Of a stretch of DNA of 64,000 nt, positions 11,191 to 24,100 are shown piece by piece. Below the pieces are notes generated by a model. The model worked only from the letters and a program-made list of their open reading frames with translations. It was not told the origin of the DNA and did no database searches. The position numbers were made by a program, and so were the translations under genes. The DNA lies in the NCBI GenBank assembly GCA_034440635.1, contig JAOTON010000332.1, positions 434,001 to 498,000 of the forward strand, written 5' to 3'. Source of the DNA: Lepas anatifera. Lineage: Eukaryota; Arthropoda; Thecostraca; Lepadidae. The first letter of the stretch is position 1. Every line of letters begins with the position of its first letter.

Positions 11191-11414
11191 CATAGGCGGA
11201 TCCAGGATTTCCGATTGGGATGGGAATAGGGGCATGGTCGGAATGGGGCACCTTTCGGACCTGGAAAGAGGCGCCAATCCCGTCCCGAGGGCGCCGATAC
11301 CCGCATCCTGGGGGAGAGGGGAGGTTGGGAAGGGACATTTCAAGGGTGCAGTGACATTTCAGAGAGCACTGAGGTTCAATCGATCGGGGTAGTGCTCCCC
11401 TGGATATGCCTATG
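11191..11414. mobile_element. hAT-type MITE, family 'GGCGGATCCAGGA', copy 2
   Basis: A 224-bp element with a CATAGGCGGATCCAGGATTT left end and the inverse CCCCTGGATATGCCTATG on the right. The flanks TCCTATGA (11183-11190) and TCCCATGA (11415-11422) match at 7 of 8 positions, a slightly decayed 8-bp hAT target duplication. The interior shares blocks with the copies at 9086 and 40772. Confidence 0.82.
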
Positions 11415-11422
11415 TCCCATGA

Positions 11423-12145
11423 TACCCATGTGCCCGGAATGGATTCTAGCCGGTGCGCTCTTCCTCAGTCCAAATAACTTAGTGCTGTCTAAAATGAAAA
11501 TGAGATTCCCATGTCCGACTTGAAAATTAAGTATTATTTCGTTATTATTTGCGTTGTGTCAAAGTGATACCTATCTCACGCCAACATTTCGCTCTATGAT
11601 GTCTTAGCATAAATTGGTACACTGGTCAGGGTGTTGGAAGAAATCGTAATCACTTTTTAGATAGAGCAGTTAGGTATAACTAGTGCTGGGATTAAGAAAA
11701 CCTAGACACTTCAAATAGGAGCCTGGATATTAAAAGTGGAATTATATGGTTAGAATTTAACCAAAGAGCGTAAGTTTTGTTACGATATTAAAGCGCGGAA
11801 TGTTCGATTCCGTGCGCTGTGGTTTGTCAGCCGCAGCGAGGCGCGTGGCGGCGGCCGCCGTAACGTGAAGCGTGCGCCGCCACCACCGCCACTTCCACTT
11901 CCGCCACCGCAGGCCACTTCCGTCGCTGCAGTGCGACGCGGCCCCTCGACTTCGCTGAACCAGTGTCGTCTGTCACTGAGTACTGATGTCGGGCTGTCCT
12001 GACGCGGGGCGGGGCGGGGCGGAGTCTGCTGAGGCGGTCTGCACCCCGCACGCCCGCGGCTGTTGTTGGCGATCAATGTCCGAACCTCCTCTCTCTACAG
12101 AGCGCTGTTAATTTGTCTCTGGAATGAGGCAGGTCATGTTTCTGA
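11423..12145. other. no gene recognised; GC-rich block at 11810-12060
   Basis: The first 370 bp are AT-rich and featureless. From 11810 to 12060 the sequence becomes GC- and CpG-rich, with GGCGG and GGGGC runs that suit an unmethylated CpG patch or Sp1-like sites. No exon with splice support was seen. Confidence 0.4.
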
Positions 12146-12149
12146 TTAA

Positions 12150-13000
12150 CCTTCGCCCGGGTGGGGGTCTTTTAAACCCCCTCGGGTTTTTCCAGGGACC
12201 GGAAAACGGCGGCGCGCAGCGCTGCGCGCCGCCAAACGTTGTTTAGCTGTTCCATTATTATTTTTATATCTTTCCTGAAAATTTTAGCTCAAGGTCATAT
12301 CAGGTCAGGTCACCAGGTGAGGTGAAGTGATCTCACCCAAAAAATGCGTAGGACTGCATAACTAAAAAGAGGGTGAATCGATCAAGTTGAAACGCATACC
12401 TCATAGTCGGCCCACCAGGAGCTACAACAGATGTTCCGGGATTTTCGATATTAGTGACCTAAGGTCATGTACAGAGCATGATCTCCCTATTGAAAATTCA
12501 TGGGGGAAATCACGAAATGAGCTTTTCTCGGTAAGTATTGATGGAATCAACTTCAAAAATCGGTTAGGACTTGCTCTTAGCCCATTTCTGAAGTTGATAA
12601 CAAAGTTTGGACCTGTTACCTTTGAAAGATCGTCTAAGGCCAGATATTCTTTTTTTACACTATAAATTTTGAACAAACATATATTGGACTTTTATTTTGT
12701 TACCGAAGTGTTTATATGGTCACTGCAAGTCAAATGATATACATCATGACTATACCAGGTCAAGTTGGGTCAAACCGTTGACCTGGGTCAGATCAAATTT
12801 TGAATCGAACATGGCATAGCAATATCATTCGATTCGTATTGACGGGAGAATTGCAATGGTGCATCAACCATGGCTGTATCTTGCTTGGTTCGCAAGTTAT
12901 TAGCGAAAAGGGAAACGCCCTTATGCATGGGCGGCTATGGACATTCCCAAGAACATTCCCAATGTTCAGTGACCTGCAGCTCCCTAGGTTTTGACCTAAC
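12150..13000. mobile_element. AGGTCA-rich piggyBac-like element, 3' end not resolved
   Basis: The left boundary is TTAA (12146-12149) followed by CCTTCGCCCGGGTGGGGG, matching the TTAA-CCC terminus of the complete element at 32319-33344. A perfect 26-bp palindrome (centre CGCGCAGCGCTGCGCG) at 12208-12233 sits where the complete element carries its GGCCATCGATGGCC palindrome. The interior is full of AGGTCA/TGACCT hexamers (12290-12330, 12440-12480, 12755-12800). I could not find a matching right end, so the limit near 13000 is approximate and the copy is probably 3'-truncated. Confidence 0.65.
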
Positions 13001-13969
13001 CCGAAAATGAATGGCACTGTAATGAAAGAGGAACTGAAGAGCTTTCAAGACAGGAGCATGGACAAAAGGAGGGTTTGTAACACCCACAATTCGAGTCCAC
13101 GTTCAGAAAATATTCGTGCATTAGTGTCGTAAATTCGATTATATTTTCCTACACTTATTTTGAAAGAAGCGCAAGTACCAAATCAAAACATTGGAAGCTC
13201 TGTCAGGTTCTTAAACCCGAATCCCAAGTCGCCGGTTGCGTGCCAGCGTTGGCTTCCCCTCTCCCTTTAGCTCTCAGTCTGAGGGCATTCAGACCGCCCG
13301 AGGCTATGCCGCCGTTTGACTTTGACGACGCTATGGTGACCTCTGCGCGGCCCGGCGCCGCAGGCTGTGTGGAGAGACGCGCGTGTCGTGCTGGAGGGCT
13401 GAAGTCTGAGTGAGACGGAGGTCTGCTTTTCTTGTCTCTATTGTAGTTTAAGTGCCTGTACGTGTTATCTCTGAAAGGTCATGGAAGAAAGGCATTGTCG
13501 CTGCAATGCTGGTAAAAAGTAAAGGCAACCACAGTATAATTAATTTCTCATACTCGGTTAAACAAGTTTCGTGAGTAGCATTTTTTATGTGTGCCATTCT
13601 GGAGCATTTGCCAAGCTGCTGCCGAATCTCTAAACCTGTCATATTTCGTCTTCAGAACACGCCTGTTTTTCCCGGGGAACATATTTGAACGTTTGAAACA
13701 AATACGACGTGGTTGTCTTCAGGCACACAAAACGGCCTGAGACTGATTCGGTATGGCACGGCTTATGCGATACCGCTAAATTCTCGTTTTCCCCTTAACC
13801 CCTTGGTCGGACACTGGCCACGGAAGGTCTCACCGAACAGGAAGGCCCGTTTGTCCTGTGACTACCAAGATCCCGTCAAAATATCGGATCTTTGAATTTA
13901 TCGTATTGTGCTTAAGTTCATTATTGTCACCACTCACTCTTCTAAGTGCTCTCACATACTGATACTCCC
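13001..13969. other. no gene recognised
   Basis: No coding or repeat signal apart from a modest GC-rich stretch at 13210-13400. Confidence 0.4.
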
Positions 13970-14000
13970 GGTTGATGATGGTTGATGATGGTTGATGATG
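13970..14000. repeat. GGTTGATGAT short tandem repeat
   Basis: Three consecutive GGTTGATGAT units follow an ACTCCCGGTT motif that recurs at 14050 and 14111. Confidence 0.85.
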
Positions 14001-14044
14001 AATCGGTATTTTAAATCAATCATACTGATAAATAAATCAGTGTA

Positions 14045-14085
14045 GTAATACTCCCGGTTTATTGGTCATTAACCGGGAGCATTAC
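14045..14085. repeat. 15-bp inverted repeat (hairpin)
   Basis: GTAATACTCCCGGTT (14045-14059) pairs with AACCGGGAGCATTAC (14071-14085) at 14 of 15 positions across an 11-nt loop. The ACTCCCGGTT arm recurs at 13962 and 14111, so this may be the end of a small element. Confidence 0.8.
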
Positions 14086-15190
14086 TATGTTAGCGCCCTT
14101 GCATAGTAACACTCCCGGTTGGTGGCCAGTAAACGAGCCACCCATGTTTCTAAAGGCTGCACCCCTGGTTGGTCCGTTATCATCGGTGAGGGGGATGTCG
14201 AGGTCTATCCGTCAGCAGGGGTGCGCCTGTTTCCGCTCAGGGGAGGTGCGTTCAGGCGCGAGCAGAGGGCGTCACGGTGATGTGGCCCGAGTAATGAGGA
14301 GCACACACCGGGTGTCACACTGATGCACCTGCAGCGTGGTGGCAAAGCTCCCTCTGCAAAGCCCAGATGTCTTCAAATTTCACTCCAATTTATCAGCTCC
14401 AGCTATGTTAACGTCTCTGAAACGATGAGATAAGTTTTTTTGCGCGCAGCTCCGTTCAGGAGAGTAATGTCGTGCTGTGGATTTCGCTGACAGTAGGGAC
14501 GGGCCACCACCGCGCACGACAGCCTGGCGGCGGATGGGCTGTGCGTTTGGGGAGTTCCGCCACCTAGGGGAGTTCCGCCACCGCGGCCCGGCCCAGTCGG
14601 GTCATCCGCGCGCGAAATTAGCCCGGGGGTCGCGCTCGTGATGATTGGCCAGCTGCGCGAAACTCGTGCACACGCGGCGAGTGTTTGTGTGTAAGACAGG
14701 TGGTCTGAAGACAGAACAACAATGGATAATTACGGACGATACCATTTCAAACTGGGCTGCCTCTGACAGGCTAATAGCCACAATAAAAATCGTTCCACGT
14801 TGTCTCCGAAATATGTGATATGAGTCATGACCATATCAGTTGTTTTGGCTAATTATATGTTTGTTATGGTTCGTAATCGATATGTATTTGGAAAGTCCGA
14901 ACGCCTCCGGCTTAACATTGAATGAGCTCGCGCTTGAGATTAGGCCTGACAGGTGTTCGCAGGCTTGTTTGAAGCTTGGCACTTGTTGAAGCAGAGTGTA
15001 ATCACATGCCTTCATATCTACGCATTAGTGGGCTCTCACTCGTGTTCAGATATGACTCAGCTGCGTGTCCGCCGCGGTGGCCAAACACCGGCGGCCGGCC
15101 GGTGTTGTTGATGTCCAGTGGCTGCGATAAAGCAGCTCCCTTGTTGTGCCGTCTGCCGATTATAGATCGCGAGCGTCGGCGTTTGACGAA
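14086..15190. other. no gene recognised
   Basis: Contains a short direct duplication (GGGGAGTTCCGCCACC at about 14550 and 14568). No gene seen. Confidence 0.4.
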
Positions 15191-15336
15191 GCAACAACTG
15201 CCAGGGTTATACGGCGTCGCCAACTCTCATGCTGTTGAGAGATTTTGGGATCAGATAAACATGGGCTCTGCTTGGACTTGAACCCGGGACCTACGGCTTG
15301 GAAAAATGGATACTATCCACTGAGTCACTCACCCCC
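15191..15336 (-). mobile_element. tRNA-derived SINE, minus strand
   Basis: On the minus strand the element starts near 15336 with a tRNA-like head about 72 nt long. It has an A-box TGACTCAGTGGATAGT and a B-box GGGTTCAAGTCC at normal spacing. The following part (15260 down to 15191) is shared with 35604-35675, which argues for a SINE body rather than a lone tRNA gene. The acceptor stem does not pair fully, so a functional tRNA is unlikely. Confidence 0.6.
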
Positions 15337-18300
15337 CCCAGAAGCAAGGATGCGGATTTATATTTCGTTTGGGGTGTCTGGGTATCCCCAATGGAACATC
15401 AAAGTAGTGTTAAGATATCTTCTCCTTTTCGTTCTATTGAGTAAGCAGGTTTATGCAGTGCAGTTCAACATGCCTGTGGGAAGGCTAGGACCCCCTTTGA
15501 ATTATGCTTCATATTTTGATATAGTGTTTATTGACATTTTTTATATTTGATTACCCCTTAAGTCCACACTTCTGCCAAGAAGGAGGTTGGGTTTTCCGCG
15601 TCCCATTGATGTGTTGACTCTCCCCAAGAATTCCCCAAGTTTATCTTCCTACTTGCGGCCGTGAGCGTTTAGAAGCTGAATCTCCTCAAATTAATTGTAA
15701 TTTAAGCGAATAAATTGTAATTCTTAAATTCTAAATATATTTTTGAATAAATTTTAACTCAGGCATCAAAATGTTCCAGATAAATAAACAGGCTACTCAA
15801 TGTCGTTCAGGAGTTTTGCCACTTCAGTGTTATTCTCACTCCTCTTCAGACTTTTATTTTAGCGAAAGTAATGAAGAACACATTTTGGTGGTTTTTGCAA
15901 TATCTCCTTCATTCATACGATAATGATTTTTCACTAAAGAATGAACACAGCAAAGAAATACTTGTTCCCGGGCGGTCCTTTACAAAAATGCAACGAGAGA
16001 ACATCACAGACAATAAAAGTGTTTCGAACCAACTGCATACACAATGAAATAGACGCCTGCTGTGGTAAATCGGCGGGATATAATTCGACACCATCATGTC
16101 TGGCCTGTCCAAACATTGGCGAAGTGCCTAGCCTGATGCCAGATGTGTTGCAATGAAACTCGTTAACGTGAACCCAGATGCATTCCTCGCGCGTGCTCTG
16201 AACACATGATTTGTAGTGAAGCCATATGAAGGACGATGGACCGCGCCCGACGTAAACACGCGGCGACGGTTGTGCGGCGGTTGTGCTCTATGCTGGCCAC
16301 GTGTCTGCCGCTAGTGGTGTGAGTCTTACTCTGTCACATTGTGATGCACAACCCGACAGAAGACTAGCGGCTCGTCTCCGAGTGACAATCTTCTTCCTGC
16401 AGCGTAATTGCACTTTCTTCTCCGTCCATCCATGTCGAGTTTACCGTTGCAGTCTTGCCGCGATGCAGCACGTGTCGTCCTACAACACCCACCTCTTGTC
16501 AGTGGGTTAGTGCCGGCCGGAGCGGCCGTTTGGCCGATTTTATCTGCTGCGCCTTTGCACGTCGTTGCAGGCGTGCACACATGCACCATGCAGCCGCCTC
16601 CTGTGGTGCACAGCCGGTGCACTATTTTTCTGACCTAAAAAAGACAGTCGCTACGTGCAACAGTGTCTAGAATGAACCTGCTGCGTGCAGGCGATTTGAC
16701 GTGCGGACGATCTGAACGTTGATTGAGAAGCGCGCTATTTGCCGTAACCGGAATGACACGGACGTCTCGGAGAGCCGGAAGGGATCGAGCTTCCCCGCAG
16801 ATCTTCAGCTGTCCGGTCTGTTGGCGAGTCGGGTCATGCGAGAGATGACTATTGTTATTGATAGTTCCATGATATTGTCACGTTTTTTTATATTCAACGA
16901 AGGAGTGTGTCAAGGCGGACTTTGAATCACCCTTCCACATCTTCCAGGCCCTGAACCATTCGGGAACCTAACTGGGGAGATGCAGTTACGAGAGAAATCA
17001 TCAGCGGCACGGAAATATGTACGGACTGCACATCAGTCTGATCAAGCACTATCTCTTGTTTGTATTTATATTCCTGAAGATGCTGCCAAACCCAGGGCGG
17101 GTGGCGGCGCGTGGCCGCCGGGCTCGGTGTCGCCCTGTCCGGCTGCGTCCCAGTTCCCAGCAGTGCGGCTGGCAGCGGTGCAGGACGTCTTCGCGCCGTC
17201 CCACACCGCGCGGCTGCCGCGTCGCGCCGTCCCACCGCGCGGCTGCCGCTCGCGCCGTCTCGGACCGGGCACACGCCGCGGTGGACGCTGCCCAGGTGAC
17301 GCGGCGACATCAAACGGCGCCGCTGGAGGTCATACGGGCGTCAGGTCCTGGGGTGAGAATCAGGGGTGGTCATCAGGTTTTCTTAATGGTTCAATACTGC
17401 CGATATGCTGTCCTCACCGGAAACAAATGAGAGTTACTTGCATTAGGTAGGTACCCCCTCAAAGTAACGTAAGTATCAGAATTTGTGATGCAACGTTTCT
17501 TCTGGCTGAATGTGTGTGCAGAATCAAGAACAATGTTGTCGAGCTTGAAAGCTGAGACTTTTCCAGTTTTGTCACGCACGGCTAAATTGAGCATCATTCG
17601 ACCACATGGAAACGCCAATGACTGGCAGTTGCTGTAAAACCGAACACGGGGGCTGTTCTGCACTAAATAGATACATCATTTTTCAACCGACCAATCCTGC
17701 ATGCGATATCTTTTCCAGAACGTGTTGTGTTGATTGTGTTTTTGGGGCATTTCATGGACACGCTGTGGGTAGGGCAGCCGGTTTTGGGGACCGTTCGGCT
17801 GGGGCCGGGGTCGCATTTTCCCGGGGCCTGTTGACTACCGGCCGGAGCCGGGCCGGCGGGGACGGCCGTCCCTATTGCGTCACATCATGCAACGGTGCCG
17901 GCCGGGCGCGCGCGCTCAGGGCGGACCGTTGCTATCGTCTGGGCGGCCTTCGCCACGAGGCCTCTTCAGACGGCGCGTGCTACCTGGTGGCGCGCCGGCG
18001 CGCCGACGCCGGGCCCGCGGAATCGTGTGAAACTGTGGGGACGGCGGCTGGTCCTTCAGTTTGGAACCTGGTCGTAAAAGCGGTATACGTTAATCAGAGT
18101 GTTTGTAGTATGTTGCGCCCTGAATCGGCGAATGATGATGGTGGTTGGTGATGACTGTATCTTGACGCTGTACACGTGCCTTCTCGCGTGTCTGTGTGTA
18201 TATTTCATCAGGTGATAGGTGTTCCGCTGAATCTTTGATTTGAAACTTAGTTTATTACCTCCAAAAGTTCAATTTCTTATTCCGTGGCAGTACTGTCATT

Positions 18301-19250
18301 GATACCGGCATCGGTTTTCAGGGCTGGTCTCAATTTTTTATTTTCCCTTCCACGTATCTATGCATACAGTGGCTGATACAAAAGGGGTCAATGGTGCTCA
18401 AGCCTCCCCCTCGAAATGTCAGGGTGCCTATAGTTAATACATAGCCGGAGGCTGTTCCGAGGCAGTATGTATATCTCTCTTCCCTTGAACGAGACATCGT
18501 TATTGGCAAAACGGGAGTTCTTCTTGGCAAGACGAGAGAAGGGCGACGACTCAGACATCAGGCGTCATCCAATTGGGCCACTCCCGTCCGGTATCACTCG
18601 CCCAGTCATTTGCGTCTCCGCGGCGTCGTTAGTGTCGCAGGAGCCAAAGTGGCGCGGCGGATGGCCGGCACGCCTCCTGGATGCCTGCAGACGACGCCCG
18701 TCTCTCTAATGATGCTGGTTACGACAGTGTCCGTGGTGATGGAGTGCTCTTCTGAGCAGCGCCAGTCATGCGGCGCTCCGCTAATGACGGGTGGTTGTAT
18801 TTGGTCGTTAGCGTTAGTAAGTCATAAACCGCACCAGGCCGACGCCGGCCGTTGCACTGCGGTTTCTTTCTATTTCGTTCTCAGTTCACACGGTGTTTTG
18901 CTGTATGATTTCACTTGGTAACTGCTGTGCTCCCGCGTACAACGCAGTGGACTTGGAGCCTACATTCTACATTTTCGTATTTCATTCATAGCGCATGTCA
19001 CCTTCGTTTTAGGGTATATCATGACCAAGCAAACTTGGACCGGATCCGAGCCGTGCTCTAAGTTTCCGTGGGAAGTCCGGACCATTCCGTTTGCATATTA
19101 TCACCAACCCGAGGTATATCCATATAAAAATAACACTAAATCGACAATAAACACAATCCATACCCAAAAATACCCCTAAATTTAGACCTGAAGGATAGGA
19201 TTTAGACCTGAGGAAGGATCCATCCCTTCCGAAGTCGTACCATAAAAGCA
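15337..19250. other. no gene recognised; two GC-rich blocks
   Basis: GC- and CpG-rich patches lie at about 17090-17310 and 17760-18060. The first contains an imperfect tandem duplication of a CCGTCCCACCGCGCGGCTGC-type unit (17195-17255). These patches are open in several frames, as expected from composition, and no domain or splice-supported exon was recognised. Confidence 0.4.
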
Positions 19251-19258
19251 TAAGGATG

Positions 19259-19563
19259 CATTGGCGGACGCAGGGAGGTGGCGGCATTCCGGCCATGCCA
19301 CCCCCAAGCACTGGAGGGGGGCAAACTATATTTTGCCCCCAAACGTCGGATAATTTTTTGTAAAAACGGGTTTTCACTAGGTCTGTAGAGCAAACAAATA
19401 TTCGCTCCCCCTCACCCCCTCCCAGGAAAGTGATCATGTACTTGGAAAGGTAGCTTATACTAGGTTTGTCGAGCACCCAAATTGCACGTCCCCCAGGAGG
19501 AGAGGCAGATATGGGTTTGCCCCCCCCCAAAAAAAAAAAAACTCGGTTCTGCTTCCGCCCCTG
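19259..19563. mobile_element. hAT-type MITE, family 'GGCGGACGCAG', copy 3 (complete)
   Basis: A 305-bp element with left end CATTGGCGGACGCAGG and a right end reading CAGGGGCGGAAGCAGA on the opposite strand. An exact 8-bp target duplication, TAAGGATG, lies at 19251-19258 and 19564-19571. It is the full-length reference for the copies at 1786 and 2522. It is non-coding, with C- and A-rich runs before its right end. Confidence 0.92.
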
Positions 19564-19571
19564 TAAGGATG

Positions 19572-21060
19572 CAATTCTAGAACATCGAAAATGCATGTCT
19601 TGTAATGATATGCGCGCGGGAAAGGGGATTTGAGTGCGTGACAAGGGGGAGGAGCGGATCAATGCACCAACTGCTTCAGTGAGAGTAAGCCGAAACCGCC
19701 CGATAATTCCATCGAATCTAATCCAATCTGCGACCGGCTTAGATATGTATTTGGATATTCAATCCATGAGTTACTCCACTTTGTGGGTCAGCTGATTCCC
19801 GGTCTCCACGCCCCGCGTCGCCGCCGGCGCTTGTCTTATTCGGTAAGAAGCGTTTTTAATTGGTACGATTGTAAAAACGTCGACTCGAAAAAAGACAGTC
19901 CTACTCAACCCCGAAACCTGCTGCTGACGGTGCTTTGAATGGGGCTTAACATCAGGTACCGGGCTCTTTCTGACCTTTTCCAGAAAATCATTCAAATTAC
20001 AGCCTTAAAAAAACATGACGCATTTGAGTATTAGGTACCACGACGAAATAATACCAAATTGTGCATGTTTTGTCCGTTTGATCGCAACTCGGTGAGGGTG
20101 ACTTGTACATTTGCTCTGTAAAGCGCCTACTGCCCAAGCACAGAAGTGGAAGACCATGCCTCCCCGTGTTCCTGTGAAACAAATGGGAGTACCAGCTGAA
20201 AGATGCGCTAATTTGTCATCGGACATTTGCTTTTACTTGCTATCGGAAGCAATCAGCAGGCGGTCGCGGCCGGCGCTCTCCATATGCCGCCGCGCCGGCG
20301 TCGGCTCACGTGCGCCATTACCGCCGCCTCGTTGACGACGCGTCGTTTTTGGTGGCGGTCGTTTGAGTTGGCGAGCGTGCCCCCACCTGCAGCCGTAACG
20401 GCGGCCGCTGAGAATGGGAACGCCACCGGACGTGAGCCGTCCACGGCGCCAGAACTCAGCTGTTTCAACTCTCCGCTGAGTGAACAGCGGTCTGCCCGCT
20501 GGCCGGTTTGACGGGGCGTGTGCCGCCGTGCGGTTTTCAAAAGGAGGGGAATCGTCCATTCAGCCAGGTTAGCCTTTCGTTCCTTGTTGTTCATTCTCCT
20601 GTTCGGATTTCGGTATTCAGCCTGTGTTGCCAGTGTGCGTGCCCCTCAGTGCCTGGGACAACAGTAACCGCTCTGAAGCGCTCTGCTTTGTATCAGGCGG
20701 GCACCAACAACACCCCTCCGCCGCCACCCCACTTCATAACCGCCGTCGTTCCACAAACAAGGCCTACCAGGTGTTGGTGGTGCTGGGGTAATTGGCGGGC
20801 CTTCAGGTCGCCGTGCCACGGGTGACCAGACGCATGCTGGGCCTGCGGCCGCCAGGTGTCGGAGGCTGCAGGTGCTGACGCCGCAGCGGAACCACGGCGC
20901 CTCCGCGGCTCAGAGCCCGGCTGTGGCGGCTTTTTTCGAGTGGGGGTTAACGGCCAGCTGCGTCGCTGCAGCCGCTGTTGGCCGGTGCACCCAGAAATAC
21001 GCGCGGAGTGATCTGAGAGATTTGCTAACAGCATTGTCTGGCTCTTAAGCCAGAGCGCCT
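19572..21060. other. no gene recognised
   Basis: GC-rich from about 20230 to 20970, with open frames on both strands but no recognisable protein. Confidence 0.4.
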
Positions 21061-21127
21061 TCAGAAGGGAACATCATTCAGAAGGGAACAACATTCAGAA
21101 GGGAAACAACATCAGAAGGGAACATCA
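21061..21127. repeat. CAGAAGGGAACA short tandem repeat
   Basis: Four imperfect copies of a 16-18-bp unit, TTCAGAAGGGAACAWCA. Confidence 0.9.
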
Positions 21128-24100
21128 TAAGATCGTTGGTTCCAGCCGTGTTGTATTCCAGATGATGGGATCGCCTCCTTCGGCGGAGACAGCATTGCGA
21201 ACTGACGGCTAACACCGATCGGGATCGCCGCGCTGCCCCGGTCCTCCCATCTAAGGGCATCGAGAGCAAGACGAGTACTGCTGTGACGTCCGATCCCCTC
21301 TTTGGATCTTTCCTGTCTGTTGGTACATGTGGTGGATTTCCAGCGCGCTGACGACGCCGACTCTGGCAACCTCGCTGGTTGGACTGGAACGCACTCTGGG
21401 GGTGGCTCAGCTGCTGGGTTTTTGCTGCCGGGGCGGCGACGTGGACGGCCAGGGGCGACAGCAGGAGCAGAAGGGTGGTGTTATACAAGAGGCGGCCAAA
21501 TGCTCTGCCAGACTCGTCCCAGCTGCTGAAACTCAAAACTCACCCATTTCAAAACACAGGCGCTTCAACACGCTGCAATCTCCTCGTTTTCCGAGCCAGG
21601 TGGTGGTTATGTATTCCCTGCCCGTGGTAGTGTGTTACCCGCCACTGGACGGTAACCCGCACGCCTCTGGGTCTGGGTGCCTGCTGTGTGTCCGCTCCCG
21701 CCCTCGGGTTATCGCCGGGCGACGATGTGATGCGCCCTTCTCCTCAGGCGCCGCTGCAGACAGAGGCCACCAGTGTGGCTCCCCTGTCTCCGTCATTGAT
21801 CGTGTAAACCCATTCGCCTTCTGAAAGCAGGAGGTGGCTCTGTCGCCAGGGTAGCGCGGCGCTCACTAGCTATTTCGTCCATGTGCGACACGGCTAATTT
21901 TTGTCGCCTCCGGTTTAGACTCATCCATCGCATCTGTCGCTGCCACTTCGCACAAAGACGGCCGCGGCGAGGCACAGGGAACGCTACCAGTGAAGGACAG
22001 AAGCCTTGCTGGTTGGCTGATCGATTGAGACGCCATTCGAATGTTTCACTGCCATTGCGGTTCTAAATTTCGGTGATAATTGCGGCAGAATAGAAAAAAT
22101 TGTCACGTTCAGAAAATGTTTCAAACAAAGGATTTTTTTCTTGATGCTGGACCCGTGCCCACAGAACGAGGAGCTGAGTGCGCCTCTGGCCGGCCGAATG
22201 AGCAGTTGGATCTCACGCTGGTTAAGTGGTGGTGCCGTGATAAGCTCGGCAAGGTGCCAGCCGAAATATATATGCCCTGTGAATATAGGTGGTGTGTTTT
22301 TGGCTATGCAGCGCAGTGTGGCTCTGTGCGGTAGCTTGATTGGATTGACCGGTTTGTAATTTTGTTGCGACGCTGAATACAAATGTAAAAGGACTTTCTT
22401 ACGATGGCATGGACGTAAAACGATCACTGGCGTCTTTTCTAATGTTAAGATACCTTGGTTTCTCCACAAACCTGTTGGCGGCATTGTTGCGAAGCTTATG
22501 CTGCCGATGTCATGCCGTGGTCTCGCTCCTTTAGATGCCCTGTGACCTACGCGAACCGTATCACCTTCAACTGCCCACCTGGCTTTAAACAATTACTAAC
22601 GTTGGCTAAATCAGAAATAGTGTCCTATTTAGGGATAAAATCGCAATATATGGTAACAATTTGTACTGGGTTTTCCGTTATGATCTCTTTAAAGACTCGA
22701 AAATTTGTCGTGGATGACAAGGATTCGGCTTGATGTTCTTGTTACGCAGAAGACATATCTGAATCAGATTAAGGTTTGACCGGTCACGGTACAACGAAAG
22801 AAAACAAGCGGGTCAAATGAAACCGGAACTTGTACGGAATTTGGTGAAAGATAGTGATCGTTTACGGAGAATACGGTGTCTGACCCGAAGAGGTCATCGA
22901 GGGTAATAGAAACTGCTCTGGTCGGTGAACCGATTGGTGAAACTTGCTGTAGTTGTGTAGTCTTCAGTTGTCTAGACTTTTTCAAGACAACAAAAATGTG
23001 GTGCTCCACATGCACCCACAACTTGCAAGATGACAACTGATCTGTTGCTGCGATGCCTGTGTGGTTGCTAGCAATTCTCCATCCGGGGGCGGTCTGAGTT
23101 CATCGCGCTCCCCGTCGGCGTTGGAAATACCACGATGTTGATAAATGAGCCGTCATTGTGTGGCACTGCTACAGAAAACAGCACGCCCTGCTGCCGCCCA
23201 AAGCACGCTTCCGGGTCCTCAATCGATATTTGTTCTCGGGGAATGTCGGGTGTCATTGATCATTGGCGGCACTGATGCGGGCGTGATCGCGCGGAGGGTT
23301 CGATCAAAGGCAATCGGCGCCGAATTCGGTCACAATGACGGCGCCCGCATCAGCGCCGGTGCCGACAATGGCCGTGTCGCCGCGCTCCAGGCCGGTGTGT
23401 GCGTGCGGCGGCGGGAACGGGCTGCCGGCGCGCCGGCTTATTGCCGATGCGCATAAATCGACGCCCGGCGTCCGGCCGCGACGTGTTTGTCTGGTTGGGA
23501 GGTTGTCTGCGATACCTGGCCTAATGATATCGCCCTGAAGTGGCAGTCACGTGACTGGAGACGGTCAGTCCCGCGCGTGGGAATTGTACAGGACGAGACC
23601 TGTTTGTCTTGCGGTTATACAAGTGCGAGTTCAGTGGTAGTGCCTTACAGCTGCTCCCTGAGGTCATAGTCTCAGCACTGGACTCCCCCAATACATCTCC
23701 TCACCTCGGAATCACCAGGTATGCCGTCTCGCCCCAGTATCGAGCCTCCCACAGTGCATTTATGAATAGCGCTTCTCAGACCCGCCATGCTTGGTCTCCA
23801 AGCTCTGTATATAGGCTGAATCATCAGTTGAGAAATCAGCAACACGAATTGGACGTGGGGTTGCCCCAAGTTCTCATTCAGTGAAACCTAACACAAATCA
23901 CACCATGGGAAACGGGTAATGTTTTCTTCTGCTGGTGTTACTTATCAGTGGAGTGTTGGGCCGTCTATTTTCCACCTCTGTCCGACACATCGCTCCCTTT
24001 TGCGGCGTCCGCCCCGCGCGAACAAAAACGGTCGCCCTCGGCCGTCTGCAGCCGCCCCGCCAGCCTTTATATGGTGACTCAGCGCCGCACCATTAAGCTG

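Noticed and set aside
16927..18151. GC-rich open frames on both strands at 17-18 kb
   Set aside because: Frames are open in several phases because of composition, with Ala/Arg/Pro-rich peptides, no domain and no splice support.
20227..21034. Overlapping frames at 20.2-21.0 kb
   Set aside because: Same reason: a GC-rich patch open on both strands with no recognisable motif.
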